Origin: Candidatus Multivorans thiocomprendens
Lineage (GTDB): Bacteria > Acidobacteriota > Thermoanaerobaculia > Multivoradales > Multivoraceae
Direction of reading: 5' to 3'
DNA: 39,743 nucleotides
Assembly: GCA_027493375.1 (NCBI GenBank)
Contig: JAPVWO010000056.1
Location: forward strand, 1 to 39,743
Shown here: in pieces, positions 1 through 10,138 of the stretch
Numbering within the stretch: position 1 is the first letter of the stretch
How the letters are laid out: every line of letters begins with the position of its first letter
Program-made: the position numbers and the translations under genes
The notes under the pieces: model-generated
The model's database searches: none
Told to the model about the DNA's origin: nothing
Seen by the model: only the letters and a program-made list of their open reading frames with translations

Positions 1-1050
1 CCACAGGGCCGCGATCGGCATGGGCCGCGCCGCGAGGTGCCGCCGGAGCACCGCGTCCAGAGCGGTCAGGACCAGCCTTCCCGGCCGGAGCGTCCGGTAG
101 AGGGGCGACTGCCGGAGCCGCGCGACGATCGAGTCCCGACCCGCGATCAGCCCCGCCTGAGGGCCGCCGAGGAGCTTGTCGCCGCTGCCGCAGACCAGGT
201 CGCAGCCGGCTTCGATCAGGTCGTGGAAGCTCTGGTGGCGGAGGAGCCGGGGCGTCGCCTCCGCTCGCAGCATGCCGCTGCCCTCGTCGACCAGGAGCGG
301 GAGGTCGTGGCGGTGGGCGAAGTCGGCGAGCGTCGCGGGGTCGACCTCTTCGACGAAGCCCCGGATCCGGTAGTTGCTCGGGTACACCTTGAGCACCAGG
401 GAGACGCACGGACGGAGGGCGCGCTCGTAGTCGGCGATGCGGGTGCGGTTCGTCGTGCCGACCTCGACCAGGCGCGCGCCGCTCGCCTCGAGGATGTCCG
501 GAATCCGGAACGAACCGCCGATCTCGACCATCTCGCCCCGGGACAGCAGGACCTCGCGGCCGGACGCCAGGCTGGAGAGAGCCAGGGCCAGGGCGGCGGC
601 GTTGTTGTTGACGACCAGCGCCGCCTCGGCGCCGGTGAGGGCGCGCAGGAGGCTCTCGACGCGCCTGCCGCGGTCGCTGCGCCGCCCCGTCTCGAGGCTC
701 ATCTCCAGGTCGCAGTACGCGTCGAGGCGATCCGCCAGATCGGCGACGACTTGGCGGGGCAGGGGCGCCCGGCCCAGGTTGGTGTGGAGGAAGATGCCCG
801 TCGCGTTGAGCACGCGCCTGAGCGGCGGCGCCTCGGCCTCCAGAGCGGCGCGGACGCGTTCCGGGATCTCGCGGATTCTCTCCGCCAGTTGGTCGTCCTC
901 GATTCCGGTCCGGATCTCGGCCCTCACCGCGTCGAGAACGCGGGTCGCTTGGACCCTCAGCGCTTCCCTTCCGTATAATCCAGTGAGTTCGGCAAGCGGG
1001 CTCTCCTGCAGCAGATGTCCGACTGCGGGTAGTCGTCGCAGTTGACTCAC
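1..1050 (-). CDS. selA: L-seryl-tRNA(Sec) selenium transferase, 3' end beyond the window
   Basis: SelA is a PLP enzyme that converts Ser-tRNA(Sec) to Sec-tRNA(Sec) with selenophosphate, the key bacterial step of selenocysteine synthesis. The minus frame is open from a GTG at 1050 (start MSQLRRLPAVGHLL) to the window edge, giving 350 codons of a family usually about 460 long, so the C-terminal part is missing. Clear family blocks are NATGIFLHTNLGRAPLP, the SRGEMVEIGGSFRIPDI stretch, EVGTTNRT, and SGDKLLGGPQAG, in which Lys292 should be the PLP lysine (compare Lys295 of E. coli). The GTG is chosen because it gives the usual short N-terminus; no ATG fits. It faces the TPR gene at 1100 with 49 bp between. 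selB, selC and selD are not in the window; selB could lie just past the left edge. Recognition is confident. Confidence 0.95.
   Translation of the reverse strand, partial: MSQLRRLPAVGHLLQESPLAELTGLYGREALRVQATRVLDAVRAEIRTGIEDDQLAERIREIPERVRAALEAEAPPLRRVLNATGIFLHTNLGRAPLPRQVVADLADRLDAYCDLEMSLETGRRSDRGRRVESLLRALTGAEAALVVNNNAAALALALSSLASGREVLLSRGEMVEIGGSFRIPDILEASGARLVEVGTTNRTRIADYERALRPCVSLVLKVYPSNYRIRGFVEEVDPATLADFAHRHDLPLLVDEGSGMLRAEATPRLLRHQSFHDLIEAGCDLVCGSGDKLLGGPQAGLIAGRDSIVARLRQSPLYRTLRPGRLVLTALDAVLRRHLAARPMPIAALW
949..979 (+). promoter_or_regulatory. possible sigma-70-type promoter for the TPR gene at 1100
   Basis: TTGGAC (949-954) and a perfect TATAAT (974-979) are separated by 19 bp on the plus strand. 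The spacing is longer than ideal. It lies inside the 5' part of selA, about 120 bp before the TPR gene. A TATAAT is rare in such GC-rich DNA, but this is a motif match only. Confidence 0.3.
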
Positions 1051-1099
1051 GTCCCGAGGATCCTAATCCGCCAACTCCGATCCCGCGCGAAAGAGCCAC

Positions 1100-2353
1100 A
1101 TGACTGCCATGAAGACGATGTCGAGAGCGATGGTGCTGGCGCTGGCCTGGCTGATGGCCGGGCCGGGCCTGCCGGTCGGCGGTGTTCCGGAGGGCGCGGC
1201 GCAGACGGTCGAGCCTGCGACGGCGGAGGTCCGGAACCTCGACTTGGCGATCGCGGCGCAGCGCAAGGTGGTCGGCGACCAGACCCGGTCCGCGGATCGC
1301 GCGAGCGCGCTGAACGACCTGGCGAACCTGCTGGAACTGCGCGGGGATGTCGAGGGGGCGTTCGAGCACTACCTGGCCGCGATCGCGGCGGACGGCGCCT
1401 GGGCGCCCGCGCACTACAACTTGGCGCTGCTCGCGTACACGACCGGCGACAGTGAGCTGGCCTCGGCGCACCTCGAGACGGCGGTCGAACTCGATCCGGG
1501 GAACGCCTGGGCGCGTTACCAGCTCGGCCGGATCGCGGACGACGACGGAGACGCGGCCGCTGCCGTGGATCACTACGTCCACGCCCTGAGCCTGGACACG
1601 CGCCTCGCCTTCACCGATGTGAACCCGCACTTCGCGGTCAACCGGTTCGCCACCGAGGTGCTCCTCAAGGCGGATCGAAGCCGGCTCGAGACCCTGCCGC
1701 CGCGCACCTACTCCCAACCGGGCCGCATCAGCAGCCTGCTGTTGCCGAGGGTGGAGCAGGGAGCGGCGGCCGGTGACGCGGGCGACGCCGTCGAGGCGGC
1801 GGAGGCAACAGAGACGTCCGAGCCGGACGGGGATCTTCCCCGGAGAGCGAGCCGGGTGCCCGGAGGCGAGGGCGCGCGCGCCGACGGCATAGGAAGAGTG
1901 ATCCAGTCGCCGGGGAGCTTGCCGGCGCCGGCCACCAGCGACCGTGTCCTGAACGGGCCGCTCGACCGCGCCGCTCCCCTCCAGGCCCTCGAAACGGACT
2001 GGGACGCCGGCGACGCAAAGCTGCAAGCCGCCGACTCCGAGCGTGAGTCGGACGCAGGGCGCACCGGGGAGCGGCCGCGGGTCTTCACCCGGGATCACCT
2101 GCGAACGCGCACGCTCGGGGCCGCTCCCATGGTGACCGGTGCACGGCCGGGCGGCGCTCCGGCACAGGCGATCCCGCTCGGGGGTTCCCGCGGCGGCGTT
2201 CAGCTCGGAACGCCGGTCGGCCCCGGCGGCAGGCAGTCGACTCCTCCCGCGGCCGGGACCTTCCGCGGCAGCGGTGGACGTTTCCAGCCCAGCGCTCGCA
2301 GCAGCGCGCAGCTCGAGACGACGATCCGCCGGCCCACCGTGCCCGCGCCCTAG
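1100..2353 (+). CDS. exported TPR-repeat protein of unknown function
   Basis: This is a 417-residue protein. An N-terminal hydrophobic stretch (about residues 9-35, ending near AAQT) looks like a signal peptide, so a periplasmic location is inferred. Residues about 60-185 form three to four tetratricopeptide repeats (AHYNLALLAYTTGDSELA, ARYQLGRIADDDGDAAAA), a scaffold for protein contacts. The C-terminal half is low-complexity, rich in Gly, Pro, Ala and Arg, with no domain I recognise. ATG at 1100 is used; ATGs at 1109 and 1118 are also possible and would shorten the region before the signal peptide. Its stop overlaps the stop of the convergent tldE-like gene (2350-2352), so no room is left for a terminator. 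The function cannot be assigned. Confidence 0.8.
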   Translation: MTAMKTMSRAMVLALAWLMAGPGLPVGGVPEGAAQTVEPATAEVRNLDLAIAAQRKVVGDQTRSADRASALNDLANLLELRGDVEGAFEHYLAAIAADGAWAPAHYNLALLAYTTGDSELASAHLETAVELDPGNAWARYQLGRIADDDGDAAAAVDHYVHALSLDTRLAFTDVNPHFAVNRFATEVLLKADRSRLETLPPRTYSQPGRISSLLLPRVEQGAAAGDAGDAVEAAEATETSEPDGDLPRRASRVPGGEGARADGIGRVIQSPGSLPAPATSDRVLNGPLDRAAPLQALETDWDAGDAKLQAADSERESDAGRTGERPRVFTRDHLRTRTLGAAPMVTGARPGGAPAQAIPLGGSRGGVQLGTPVGPGGRQSTPPAAGTFRGSGGRFQPSARSSAQLETTIRRPTVPAP

Positions 2354-3780
2354 CCGATCGCCTCGACCTGCAGCCCGGTCAGCAGCAGGGTCGGAGCGCC
2401 GACTGCCCCGGGCGCGGGCAGGAAGCGAAGATCGTCGCCGATGGCGCGGATGCCCTGGAGCAGTTGCCGCACGGAGCCGGTCAGCCTCACCCTGGGGGCC
2501 TCTCCCAGGACGGCGCCGCGACGGATGACCAGGCCGATCGCGTCGACTTCGAAGTGTCCCTCTCCCAGACGTCCCGCGCTGCCGTTCGTCGAGGGTTCGA
2601 ACGTCGCATGACACTGGCCGTCGTGCGCCCTGTCCAGCAGGTAGCAGCCATGCACGATGCCGGTCCGGATCGACTCCGCGGGTTCGGAGCCGCCCGCGAT
2701 GTAGAGGTGGGAGTGGCAGAGTTCCGGTAGCGCTCGCCATCCCGACCTGCGCCGGCAGCCGGCGGCGGCGAAGCCCGACCAGCCGTCGTCCTCCCAGCTC
2801 AGGAGGGGCTCGCCGGGTTCGCCGTCGTGTACCAGGGCCACGGCCCGGGTCGGCACGCCCTCGTCGTCCAGCGCCGCGCTCATCCAGCCCGCATCGAGGG
2901 CGCCGTCGTCCACGATCTGCAATTGCGGCGGCCCGAGCGGCCGGTCGGCGCCGAGTTTCCGCAGCCGCCGCCAGCCGTTGCGCCCCCGCAGCAGAGGCGC
3001 GAGCAGGGCCAGCAGGTAGCAGCCGAGTGCCGGCGACACGGCAACCTCGCCGGCCGGCAGGAAGGGTGGAGCGGGGGCCGTCGCCAGCGTCAGACGCTCC
3101 GCGATCTCGCTCGCGATGGAGTCGGCGCTGAGCAGGTGGAGGTTCGAGGCCGCGCGGTAGAGCCTGCAGTGTCCAAGACGGCCGTCCCGTGAAGCGGCGG
3201 AGTCCAGTTCAACCGTTGCGAGCCGCAGCGCGGTCCGTCCGGTGACGCCGGTCGTGCTGGCGAGCACCGCGGCGCTGGCTCCGCAATCCAGCCGACCCCG
3301 GATGAGACGGGCCTCGGGCATGCGCTCGCCGAGACCCCGCAGGACGCCTTGCAGGAGTGCCAGGCCGGCCGCTTCCTCGTCGTCCGGCTCGCGTTCGCCC
3401 GCGCCGGCACTCGCGGACGGCGTAATCCCGGGCGAGGTTTCGGAGGATGGCGCCGGCAGCCTGAGGGTGCCCGGCCGCGGGGAGTGGCGGCTGAGGCGCT
3501 TCCATCCGTTCGGCTCCGGGAGGGGCCCGGAGTCGGCGAGAAAAAGGGCGCGGTTGGCGCCCCCGGCGCGCAGCGCCCACCCCCGCTCGTCCAGGATGGA
3601 CACCTGGGCAGGCAGGTCGTCCGGGTCGGCGGGCGGGGGCGTCGTCCAGGGATCGATCTCTATCCGGCGGGTCCGTCCGACCTTCACGTAGAGCTCGGCA
3701 CCGGCGGCGCCGGTCCGTTCGCGCACGGCGCCCAGGGCCAGCTTGAGGCTCCGCGTGCCGGGCAGCCGAGCGGACTTCAA
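2350..3780 (-). CDS. TldE/PmbA-family protein (partner of the TldD-like protease)
   Basis: This is a divergent member of the TldD/PmbA family, whose non-catalytic TldE partner pairs with TldD in a metalloprotease that degrades or matures small peptides in the cytoplasm. The evidence is the C-terminal pattern ([20 protein letters not shown] and [10 protein letters not shown] at the end), typical of TldE tails, and its position directly after the tldD-like gene. A TTG at 3780 is chosen as start (476 aa): it overlaps the TldD stop as TTGA, which implies translational coupling. An upstream in-frame ATG at 3861 would overlap tldD by 85 bases and is less likely. The N-terminal half is weakly conserved. 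Its stop abuts the TPR gene stop from the other strand. Family assignment is good; the substrate is unknown. Confidence 0.75.
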   Translation of the reverse strand: MKSARLPGTRSLKLALGAVRERTGAAGAELYVKVGRTRRIEIDPWTTPPPADPDDLPAQVSILDERGWALRAGGANRALFLADSGPLPEPNGWKRLSRHSPRPGTLRLPAPSSETSPGITPSASAGAGEREPDDEEAAGLALLQGVLRGLGERMPEARLIRGRLDCGASAAVLASTTGVTGRTALRLATVELDSAASRDGRLGHCRLYRAASNLHLLSADSIASEIAERLTLATAPAPPFLPAGEVAVSPALGCYLLALLAPLLRGRNGWRRLRKLGADRPLGPPQLQIVDDGALDAGWMSAALDDEGVPTRAVALVHDGEPGEPLLSWEDDGWSGFAAAGCRRRSGWRALPELCHSHLYIAGGSEPAESIRTGIVHGCYLLDRAHDGQCHATFEPSTNGSAGRLGEGHFEVDAIGLVIRRGAVLGEAPRVRLTGSVRQLLQGIRAIGDDLRFLPAPGAVGAPTLLLTGLQVEAIG

Positions 3781-5117
3781 TCGGCCACCTGCAGTCCTTC
3801 GAGGCGGACCGACGGGCAGCGGGCCCAGACCGGCAGCAGTGCGCCGTCCTTCGCGCACCAACCGGCGCCGCCCGCGAGCGGACGATCCCCGACCGCGGCG
3901 ACCGCCGCGAGAAGATCGACGGCCCGCGACCGGATCTCGATCGGACCCGTGTGGTCACGCGGTCCGGTCGCTCCGATTCGCCGGCCGCACGGCGCCCGGA
4001 GCACGCACCGGCCGTCGAAGGGATCCAGATTGCCCCTGTCGAACTCGCCGATGTAGAGGCCGCCCGCGGCCTCGGCGAAGAGCTCCCTCTCGGGAATGGC
4101 GCCGGGAAGCAGTTCGAGGTGGGTGGTGCGCGGTCCGGGGAGCCGATGCCGGCTCGCCCGGCGGGCGGCGCCCGGGATCATGCTCGGGCAGCGTTCGGCC
4201 CAGGCAAGGTCGGCCAGGGGTTGCCGGACCCGGCCGCGCCTGAGCAGCCAGCGGCTGATCGCCGCCGTGCCCTCGTCGTCGCTCGAGCGCTTGCAGGCCA
4301 GCGGCGCGGAACGCGGATCGTCGACCACGTCGAGCTCGGGGCCACCGAGCTTCAGCCCGACAACCTGGTCCGGAGAGCCGGAGAGGGCCAGGGTGTCCGC
4401 CTCCAGCGCGTGCGCGACGACTTCGTGGAGCAGGACCGCGGCGGCGTTGGGCCCGAGGACGATGACGCCGGGACCGGGCCGGTGGGGCGGCAGGCCTCGC
4501 GAGCGCAGCCGGTCGACGAGGCAGAGGGCGACCGGGTCCAGGTCCTCGGCCGCGAGCGACGGCAGCAGACCGCCCCAGACGCCCCACGGCGTCTTCACGT
4601 GCAGGCTGAAGTACTCCTCGAACTGCGGCGGCGCGGCCATCCGGCTGCGGATGACCTGTACCTGTCGGCGATGACGGCGCGCGGTGATCTCCATCGGGAA
4701 TCCGACGCGCCGTCGGTTCACGGCACGGGTGAGCCTGGATTCCGCCTGTTCGATCTGGGCGAGGCGCAGCGCCGGCCACCTGCCGGTCCTGATTCGCGGC
4801 GGTGTCGTGCCGATCGACCGCGTCGTTCCCGCCACCCGGTCGCAGCAGGCGGCGAAGGCGGGTCCCGAGATCGTGTCGGCCGCCGCCAGACGGCTCCTGC
4901 CGTTCTCGATCTTCCTCACCGCGAGCCCCTGTTCCTTCCTCAGCCGGACACGGTTGGGAGCGCCCTTCGGCAGCAGCTCGACGCTCTCGACGCGCTCGAA
5001 GAACGCCTCGAACTCCTGGTCTCCGCGGGCGACCAGTCGGGTCAGGGCGTCGGCCGGGGCGGCAACGTCGGAGGTCAGCAGCGGTCGCTGCTCGGCACCG
5101 TTGGCGTTCGACCTCAT
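3777..5117 (-). CDS. tldD: TldD-family metalloprotease
   Basis: This is the catalytic subunit of a TldD/TldE-type protease. In known systems this complex opens unfolded peptides and matures RiPPs such as microcin B17, or inactivates antitoxins. The 446-aa protein carries the zinc motif [11 protein letters not shown], with His231, Glu232 and His236 matching the family pattern HExxxH. It also has the C-terminal block typical of the family ([26 protein letters not shown], here split as [15 protein letters not shown] and [11 protein letters not shown]). The ATG at 5117 is followed by a short polar N-terminus. A TAGAAT hexamer on the minus strand at 5124-5129 could be a -10 element, which would make the transcript almost leaderless. 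It is the first gene of a two-gene unit with the TldE-like partner. No RiPP precursor-like ORF is evident beside it. Confidence 0.85.
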   Translation of the reverse strand: MRSNANGAEQRPLLTSDVAAPADALTRLVARGDQEFEAFFERVESVELLPKGAPNRVRLRKEQGLAVRKIENGRSRLAAADTISGPAFAACCDRVAGTTRSIGTTPPRIRTGRWPALRLAQIEQAESRLTRAVNRRRVGFPMEITARRHRRQVQVIRSRMAAPPQFEEYFSLHVKTPWGVWGGLLPSLAAEDLDPVALCLVDRLRSRGLPPHRPGPGVIVLGPNAAAVLLHEVVAHALEADTLALSGSPDQVVGLKLGGPELDVVDDPRSAPLACKRSSDDEGTAAISRWLLRRGRVRQPLADLAWAERCPSMIPGAARRASRHRLPGPRTTHLELLPGAIPERELFAEAAGGLYIGEFDRGNLDPFDGRCVLRAPCGRRIGATGPRDHTGPIEIRSRAVDLLAAVAAVGDRPLAGGAGWCAKDGALLPVWARCPSVRLEGLQVAD

Positions 5118-5192
5118 CGCCTGGATTCTAGGGGTACTTCGCGCGGAACCGGCCGCCGGCGGTACGTGAGGTTCCCCTTGCGCGCCTGTGGT

Positions 5193-6794
<1,602 letters not shown>

Positions 6795-6857
6795 GCGAGC
6801 GGCGTCACGGACGACACATCGACACATCACCAGCAGCGACGCGGAGATCAGGAGCGA

Positions 6858-7367
6858 ATGAGCGACATCAGAGTGGGCATCGTGATGGGCAGCGACTCGG
6901 ATTGGCCGACGATGAAGAAGGCGGCGAAGGTCTGCGCCGATTTCGGGGTCGGCTGCGAGGCGCGGGTTCTCTCGGCCCACCGGACCCCGCGGGAAACGGC
7001 CGAGTGGGCCGAAGGCGCGGCCGAACGTGGCATCGGCGTGCTGATCGCCGGCGCCGGCGTTGCCGCCGCGCTTCCGGGCGTCGTGGCCGCCGCGACGACC
7101 CTGCCGGTGGTCGGCGTCCCGGTGGCGAGCGGTCCGCTGAACGGTGTGGACGCTCTGCTGGCGATCGTGCAGATGCCCCCCGGGATCCCGGTCGCTACCG
7201 TGGGCGTGAACCGTGCCGACAACGCCGGCCTGCTGGCTCTCCAGATCCTGGCGCTCGGCGATCCGGATCTGGCCGCCGCGCTGAAGGGCTACCGCGGCGG
7301 GATGGGCGAGCGCGTTGCCGCCGCGGACGAGCGCGTGCGGCAGGATGCGGTTACGCTCCAGGAATGA
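6858..7367 (+). CDS. purE: N5-carboxyaminoimidazole ribonucleotide mutase (PurE class I)
   Basis: PurE converts N5-CAIR to CAIR in purine synthesis. The 169-aa protein has GSDSDWPTM at residues 11-19 and SAHRTP with the catalytic His41, then PVASGPLNGVDALLAIVQMP and GVNRADNAGLLA; the last resembles the shorter loop seen in Thermotoga-type PurE. The normally strict GAGGAAHLPG loop reads GAGVAAALPG here (Val68 and Ala71 in place of Gly and His), which is unusual. An AGGAG sits a few bases before the ATG. Its stop overlaps the start of the small basic ORF as ATGA. purK is not adjacent. Assignment is secure; full activity with the altered loop is not proven. Confidence 0.94.
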   Translation: MSDIRVGIVMGSDSDWPTMKKAAKVCADFGVGCEARVLSAHRTPRETAEWAEGAAERGIGVLIAGAGVAAALPGVVAAATTLPVVGVPVASGPLNGVDALLAIVQMPPGIPVATVGVNRADNAGLLALQILALGDPDLAAALKGYRGGMGERVAAADERVRQDAVTLQE

Positions 7368-7600
7368 GAGAGAAGGATCGCAAACTCCGTCGTCGCCGCC
7401 AGCGCCGGCTGAAGCGCCTCAAGCAGCGCCGCCGCGAGGAGGCCGCGGCCCGGGAGGCGGCGCCGCGGGCGGTGAAGGTGCGGCGGACCAAGGCCAGGGC
7501 GTCCAGGAAGAAGGCGTCGAGCAAGAAGGCGTCGAGCAAGAAGACCAAGGCGTCGCCAGCGCCGCCCGAGCCGGAACCGGAAACGGAGTCCGGGGAGTAG
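7364..7600 (+). CDS. small, extremely basic Lys/Arg-rich protein
   Basis: This is a 78-residue ORF whose ATG overlaps the purE stop (ATGA) and which ends 8 bases before rpiB, so it is read as part of the purE-rpiB transcript. Residues 1-30 are an Arg/Lys-rich stretch, predicted helical (RKLRRRRQRRLKRLKQRRR). Residues 45-62 hold KKASSKK-type repeats like the tails of bacterial histone H1-like or ribosome-associated proteins. The last 15 residues are Pro/Glu-rich and acidic. I do not recognise a family. Binding to nucleic acid is a plausible inference from charge only. The tight overlap and lack of stops support translation, but GC-rich DNA easily yields basic spurious ORFs. Confidence 0.6.
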   Translation: MREKDRKLRRRRQRRLKRLKQRRREEAAAREAAPRAVKVRRTKARASRKKASSKKASSKKTKASPAPPEPEPETESGE

Positions 7601-7608
7601 CCCGGCGG

Positions 7609-8067
7609 ATGAAGTTCGCGGTCGGCGCGGATCACGCCGGGGTCGAGCTGAAGAACCAGCTCGGCGAGGTGCTGCGGGCGCGCGGCATCGAGTTCGTGGA
7701 CTTCGGCGCCGACGGTTCCGGGTCCGTCGACTATCCGGACAAGGCGGCCCAGGTCGCCCGCGCCCTCGCCGCCGGAGAGGCCGACCGCGGACTGCTCGTC
7801 TGCGGCACGGGAGTCGGCATGGCGATGTCGGCGAACCGCTTCGCGGGCGTCCGGGCCGTCAACCCCACCGACAGCTTCACGGCGCGCATGTCCCGCGCCC
7901 ACAACGACGCGAACGTCCTGGCCCTCGGCGCCCGCGTCCTCGGCGCCGGCCAGGCGACCGAACTCCTCGAGGTCTTCCTCGACACTCCCTTCGACGGCGA
8001 CCGCCACACCGCCCGCGTCGCGAAGATCGACAGCGCCGCTGACCCGGCTACGGCCGGAAGCCCGTGA
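7609..8067 (+). CDS. rpiB: ribose-5-phosphate isomerase B
   Basis: RpiB interconverts ribose 5-phosphate and ribulose 5-phosphate in the pentose phosphate pathway, here next to purE, whose pathway uses ribose phosphate. The 152-aa length is normal. Motifs are GADHAG at residues 6-11, LLVCGTGVGMAM with the catalytic Cys65, and SRAHNDANVLALGAR with His98 and Asn99 of the phosphate and ring-opening site. The ATG at 7609 gives the standard N-terminus MKFAVGADHAG. The last 20 bases overlap the 3' end of folC on the other strand. The family also contains RpiB-like sugar isomerases, but the conservation here is that of true RpiB. Confidence 0.93.
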   Translation: MKFAVGADHAGVELKNQLGEVLRARGIEFVDFGADGSGSVDYPDKAAQVARALAAGEADRGLLVCGTGVGMAMSANRFAGVRAVNPTDSFTARMSRAHNDANVLALGARVLGAGQATELLEVFLDTPFDGDRHTARVAKIDSAADPATAGSP

Positions 8068-9340
8068 CCACTTTCCTTGCGGCGGGAGGTACGTTGTAGC
8101 GGCCGCGCAGGGCCGATCGGACCTCGCCGACGAGGTACAACGAGCCGGTGACGACAAGGGCGTGGTCCGGGCTCGACGGTGCCGCGAGGCAGCGTTCGAG
8201 TGCGTTCGAGGCGTCTTCATGGATGACGGCGCGACCTGCCGGCAGCAGCGGCGCCAGCGCTTCAGGCGACGCCGCCCTGGGGTGGTCGAACGCCGTCAGC
8301 GCGACCCGGTCCGCCTTCTCGGCCAGTACGGGAAGGCACAGTTCCGGCTCCTTCTCGGCGAGCGATCCGTAGAGGAGATCGAACCGGAGCCCGGTCTCGT
8401 CGAGGTAGGTGCGGAGCGCGGCCGCGCCGGCAGGGTTGTGGGCGGCATCGAAGAGCACCCGGCGGCGTGCCCCATGGGCCTCCAGATCGACCCACTCCAG
8501 GCGGCCGGGCCAGCGCAGTGCGTCGACGCCATTCCTCACGGCTGCGGCGGGGAGTTCGCTTTCGGCGAGGGCGCAGAACTCCTTCGCGGCCCGAATCGCG
8601 AGCGCGACGTTGCCGAGCTGGTGGCGGCCGGCCAGTGGCGCCTGAAGACGGTCGAGCTCGGCACCGACGCTCGCGTCGACGAGACGCGCGCCGCGGACCG
8701 CGGCGCAGCGGCGGAGCTCACGCTGCACCTCCGGCCGGCCGGGCCAAGTCAGGCAGGTGCGGCCGGGGCGCATCACGCCGGCCTTCTCGCCGGCGATGGA
8801 GGTCAGGGTCCAGCCCAGTTGCGGTGCGTGGTCGCGCGCCACCTGGGTGATCACGGAGAGCAGGGGGTCCGAGACGTTCGTCGCGTCGAGTCGGCCGCCC
8901 AGGCCGACCTCGAACACCGCGGCGTCCACGCCGTGATGGGCGAAGTGCAGCCAGGCCGCCGCGGTCAGGCTCTCGAAGTAGGTCGGCGGCGCCTCGCCGG
9001 CCGCGTCCAGCACCCGCCGGAGCCAGTGCCCGAGTTCGGTCTCCGATATCGCCGTGCCGTCGATCCGGAGCCGCTCCTCGACGTGCTCGAGGTGCGGCGA
9101 GGTGTAGAGGCCGCAGCGGAAGCCGGCGGCGCTCAGGATCGAGGCGAGCGCGGCGCTGGTCGAACCCTTGCCGTTGGTCCCCGCGACCAGCACCGCCGGC
9201 ACGCGCTGCTGCGGCCTGCCGAGCACGTCGAGCAGGCTCCGCGTGGCGTCGAGGCCGAGCTTCTGTCCCCAGACTTCGAGGCGGTCGAGGATCTCGCTCG
9301 CCGAGGGTTTGGTCGCGCCGGTCACGTGGCGGCGCAGCAT
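8048..9340 (-). CDS. folC: bifunctional folylpolyglutamate synthase / dihydrofolate synthase
   Basis: FolC adds glutamate to dihydropteroate and then to folates, using ATP. The 430-aa protein has the P-loop AGTNGKGSTSAAL near residue 54, YTSPHLEHVEERLRIDG, FEVGLGGRLDATN, the DHAPQLGWTLTSIAGEKAGV block and the C-terminal-domain start LFDAAHNPAGA, all in the Mur-ligase-like order. ATG 9340 gives MLRRHVTGATK; a GTG at 9325 is an alternative start. Only 14 bp separate it from the divergent yebC, so its promoter must lie in the yebC coding region. The 3' end overlaps rpiB tail-to-tail. accD, a frequent neighbour, is absent. Confidence 0.94.
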   Translation of the reverse strand: MLRRHVTGATKPSASEILDRLEVWGQKLGLDATRSLLDVLGRPQQRVPAVLVAGTNGKGSTSAALASILSAAGFRCGLYTSPHLEHVEERLRIDGTAISETELGHWLRRVLDAAGEAPPTYFESLTAAAWLHFAHHGVDAAVFEVGLGGRLDATNVSDPLLSVITQVARDHAPQLGWTLTSIAGEKAGVMRPGRTCLTWPGRPEVQRELRRCAAVRGARLVDASVGAELDRLQAPLAGRHQLGNVALAIRAAKEFCALAESELPAAAVRNGVDALRWPGRLEWVDLEAHGARRRVLFDAAHNPAGAAALRTYLDETGLRFDLLYGSLAEKEPELCLPVLAEKADRVALTAFDHPRAASPEALAPLLPAGRAVIHEDASNALERCLAAPSSPDHALVVTGSLYLVGEVRSALRGRYNVPPAARKVVTGFRP

Positions 9341-9354
9341 AAGATAAACGAGCG

Positions 9355-10119
9355 ATGTCCGGTCACAGCAAGTGGAGCACGATCAAGCACAAGAAGGCGG
9401 CCCAGGACGCCCGTCGCAGCAAGGTCTTCACTCGCATCCTGAAAGAGGTGTCGGTGGCCGCCCGGCTCGGCGGGGGCGATCCCTCGGGCAACCCGAGACT
9501 CCGTCACGCCCTGTCGGAGGCGAAAGCGCAGAACGTGCCGGGAGACAACATCGACAGGGCGATCAGGAAGGGCACCGGAGAACTCGAAGGCGTGTCCTAC
9601 GAGGAAGTCACCTACGAGGGGTACGGCCCCGGCGGCGTGGCGGTGCTGGTCGAGACCCTCACCGACAACCGGAACCGGACCGTTTCGGAGGTCCGGCACC
9701 TGTTCACCAGGCACGGCGGCAACCTGGGCGAGAACGGCTGCGTCGCCTGGATGTTCCATCGTCGCGGCTTCTTCGCCTTCGATCGCGCTGCCCTCGAAGG
9801 CTCCGGCGTGGACGAGGAAGCGCTGGTCGAGCTTGCCCTCGAACTCGAGGCGGAGGACTTCTCCGTCGAGGACGAGAGCTATAGCGTCTACACCTCGGTC
9901 GAGGCGTTCCATGCGACGAAGGATGCGATCGAGGAGCGCGGCCTGACCGCGACCGTCGCGCAACTGACGATGGAACCGCAGAACCTGGTCCAGGTCGACG
10001 AAGGGGGCGCGGGTCCGCTCATGCGCCTGATCGATGCGCTGGAGGATCAGGACGACGTGCAGAACGTCTGGGCCAACTTCGACCTGGACGACGAACTGCT
10101 CGATCGGCTGGCGTCCTGA
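9355..10119 (+). CDS. yebC: YebC/PmpR family protein (transcriptional or translational regulator)
   Basis: This is a 254-aa member of the YebC/PmpR/TACO1 family. It shows the hallmark N-terminus MSGHSKWSTIKHKKAAQD, then GGGDPSGNPRLRHALSEAK, VPGDNIDRAIRKG, YEGYGPGGVA and LTDNRNRT, and the three-domain length. Members were described as DNA-binding regulators; more recent work links the family to relieving ribosome stalling in translation. It is followed after 19 bp by ruvC, a widespread bacterial pairing (yebC-ruvC). It starts 14 bp from the divergent folC start, so promoter elements must lie inside folC. Start and family are certain; precise role in this organism is not. Confidence 0.95.
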   Translation: MSGHSKWSTIKHKKAAQDARRSKVFTRILKEVSVAARLGGGDPSGNPRLRHALSEAKAQNVPGDNIDRAIRKGTGELEGVSYEEVTYEGYGPGGVAVLVETLTDNRNRTVSEVRHLFTRHGGNLGENGCVAWMFHRRGFFAFDRAALEGSGVDEEALVELALELEAEDFSVEDESYSVYTSVEAFHATKDAIEERGLTATVAQLTMEPQNLVQVDEGGAGPLMRLIDALEDQDDVQNVWANFDLDDELLDRLAS

Positions 10120-10138
10120 CCGTCTCCGTGGCGTTGCG

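Noticed and set aside
37-1045. Long plus-strand frames over the selA region
   Set aside because: They are antisense to conserved SelA blocks, Arg/Ala-rich and without any recognisable domain.
3951-5192. Plus-strand extension of the pccB frame to 947 codons
   Set aside because: It is antisense to tldD; pccB homology starts only after 5193.
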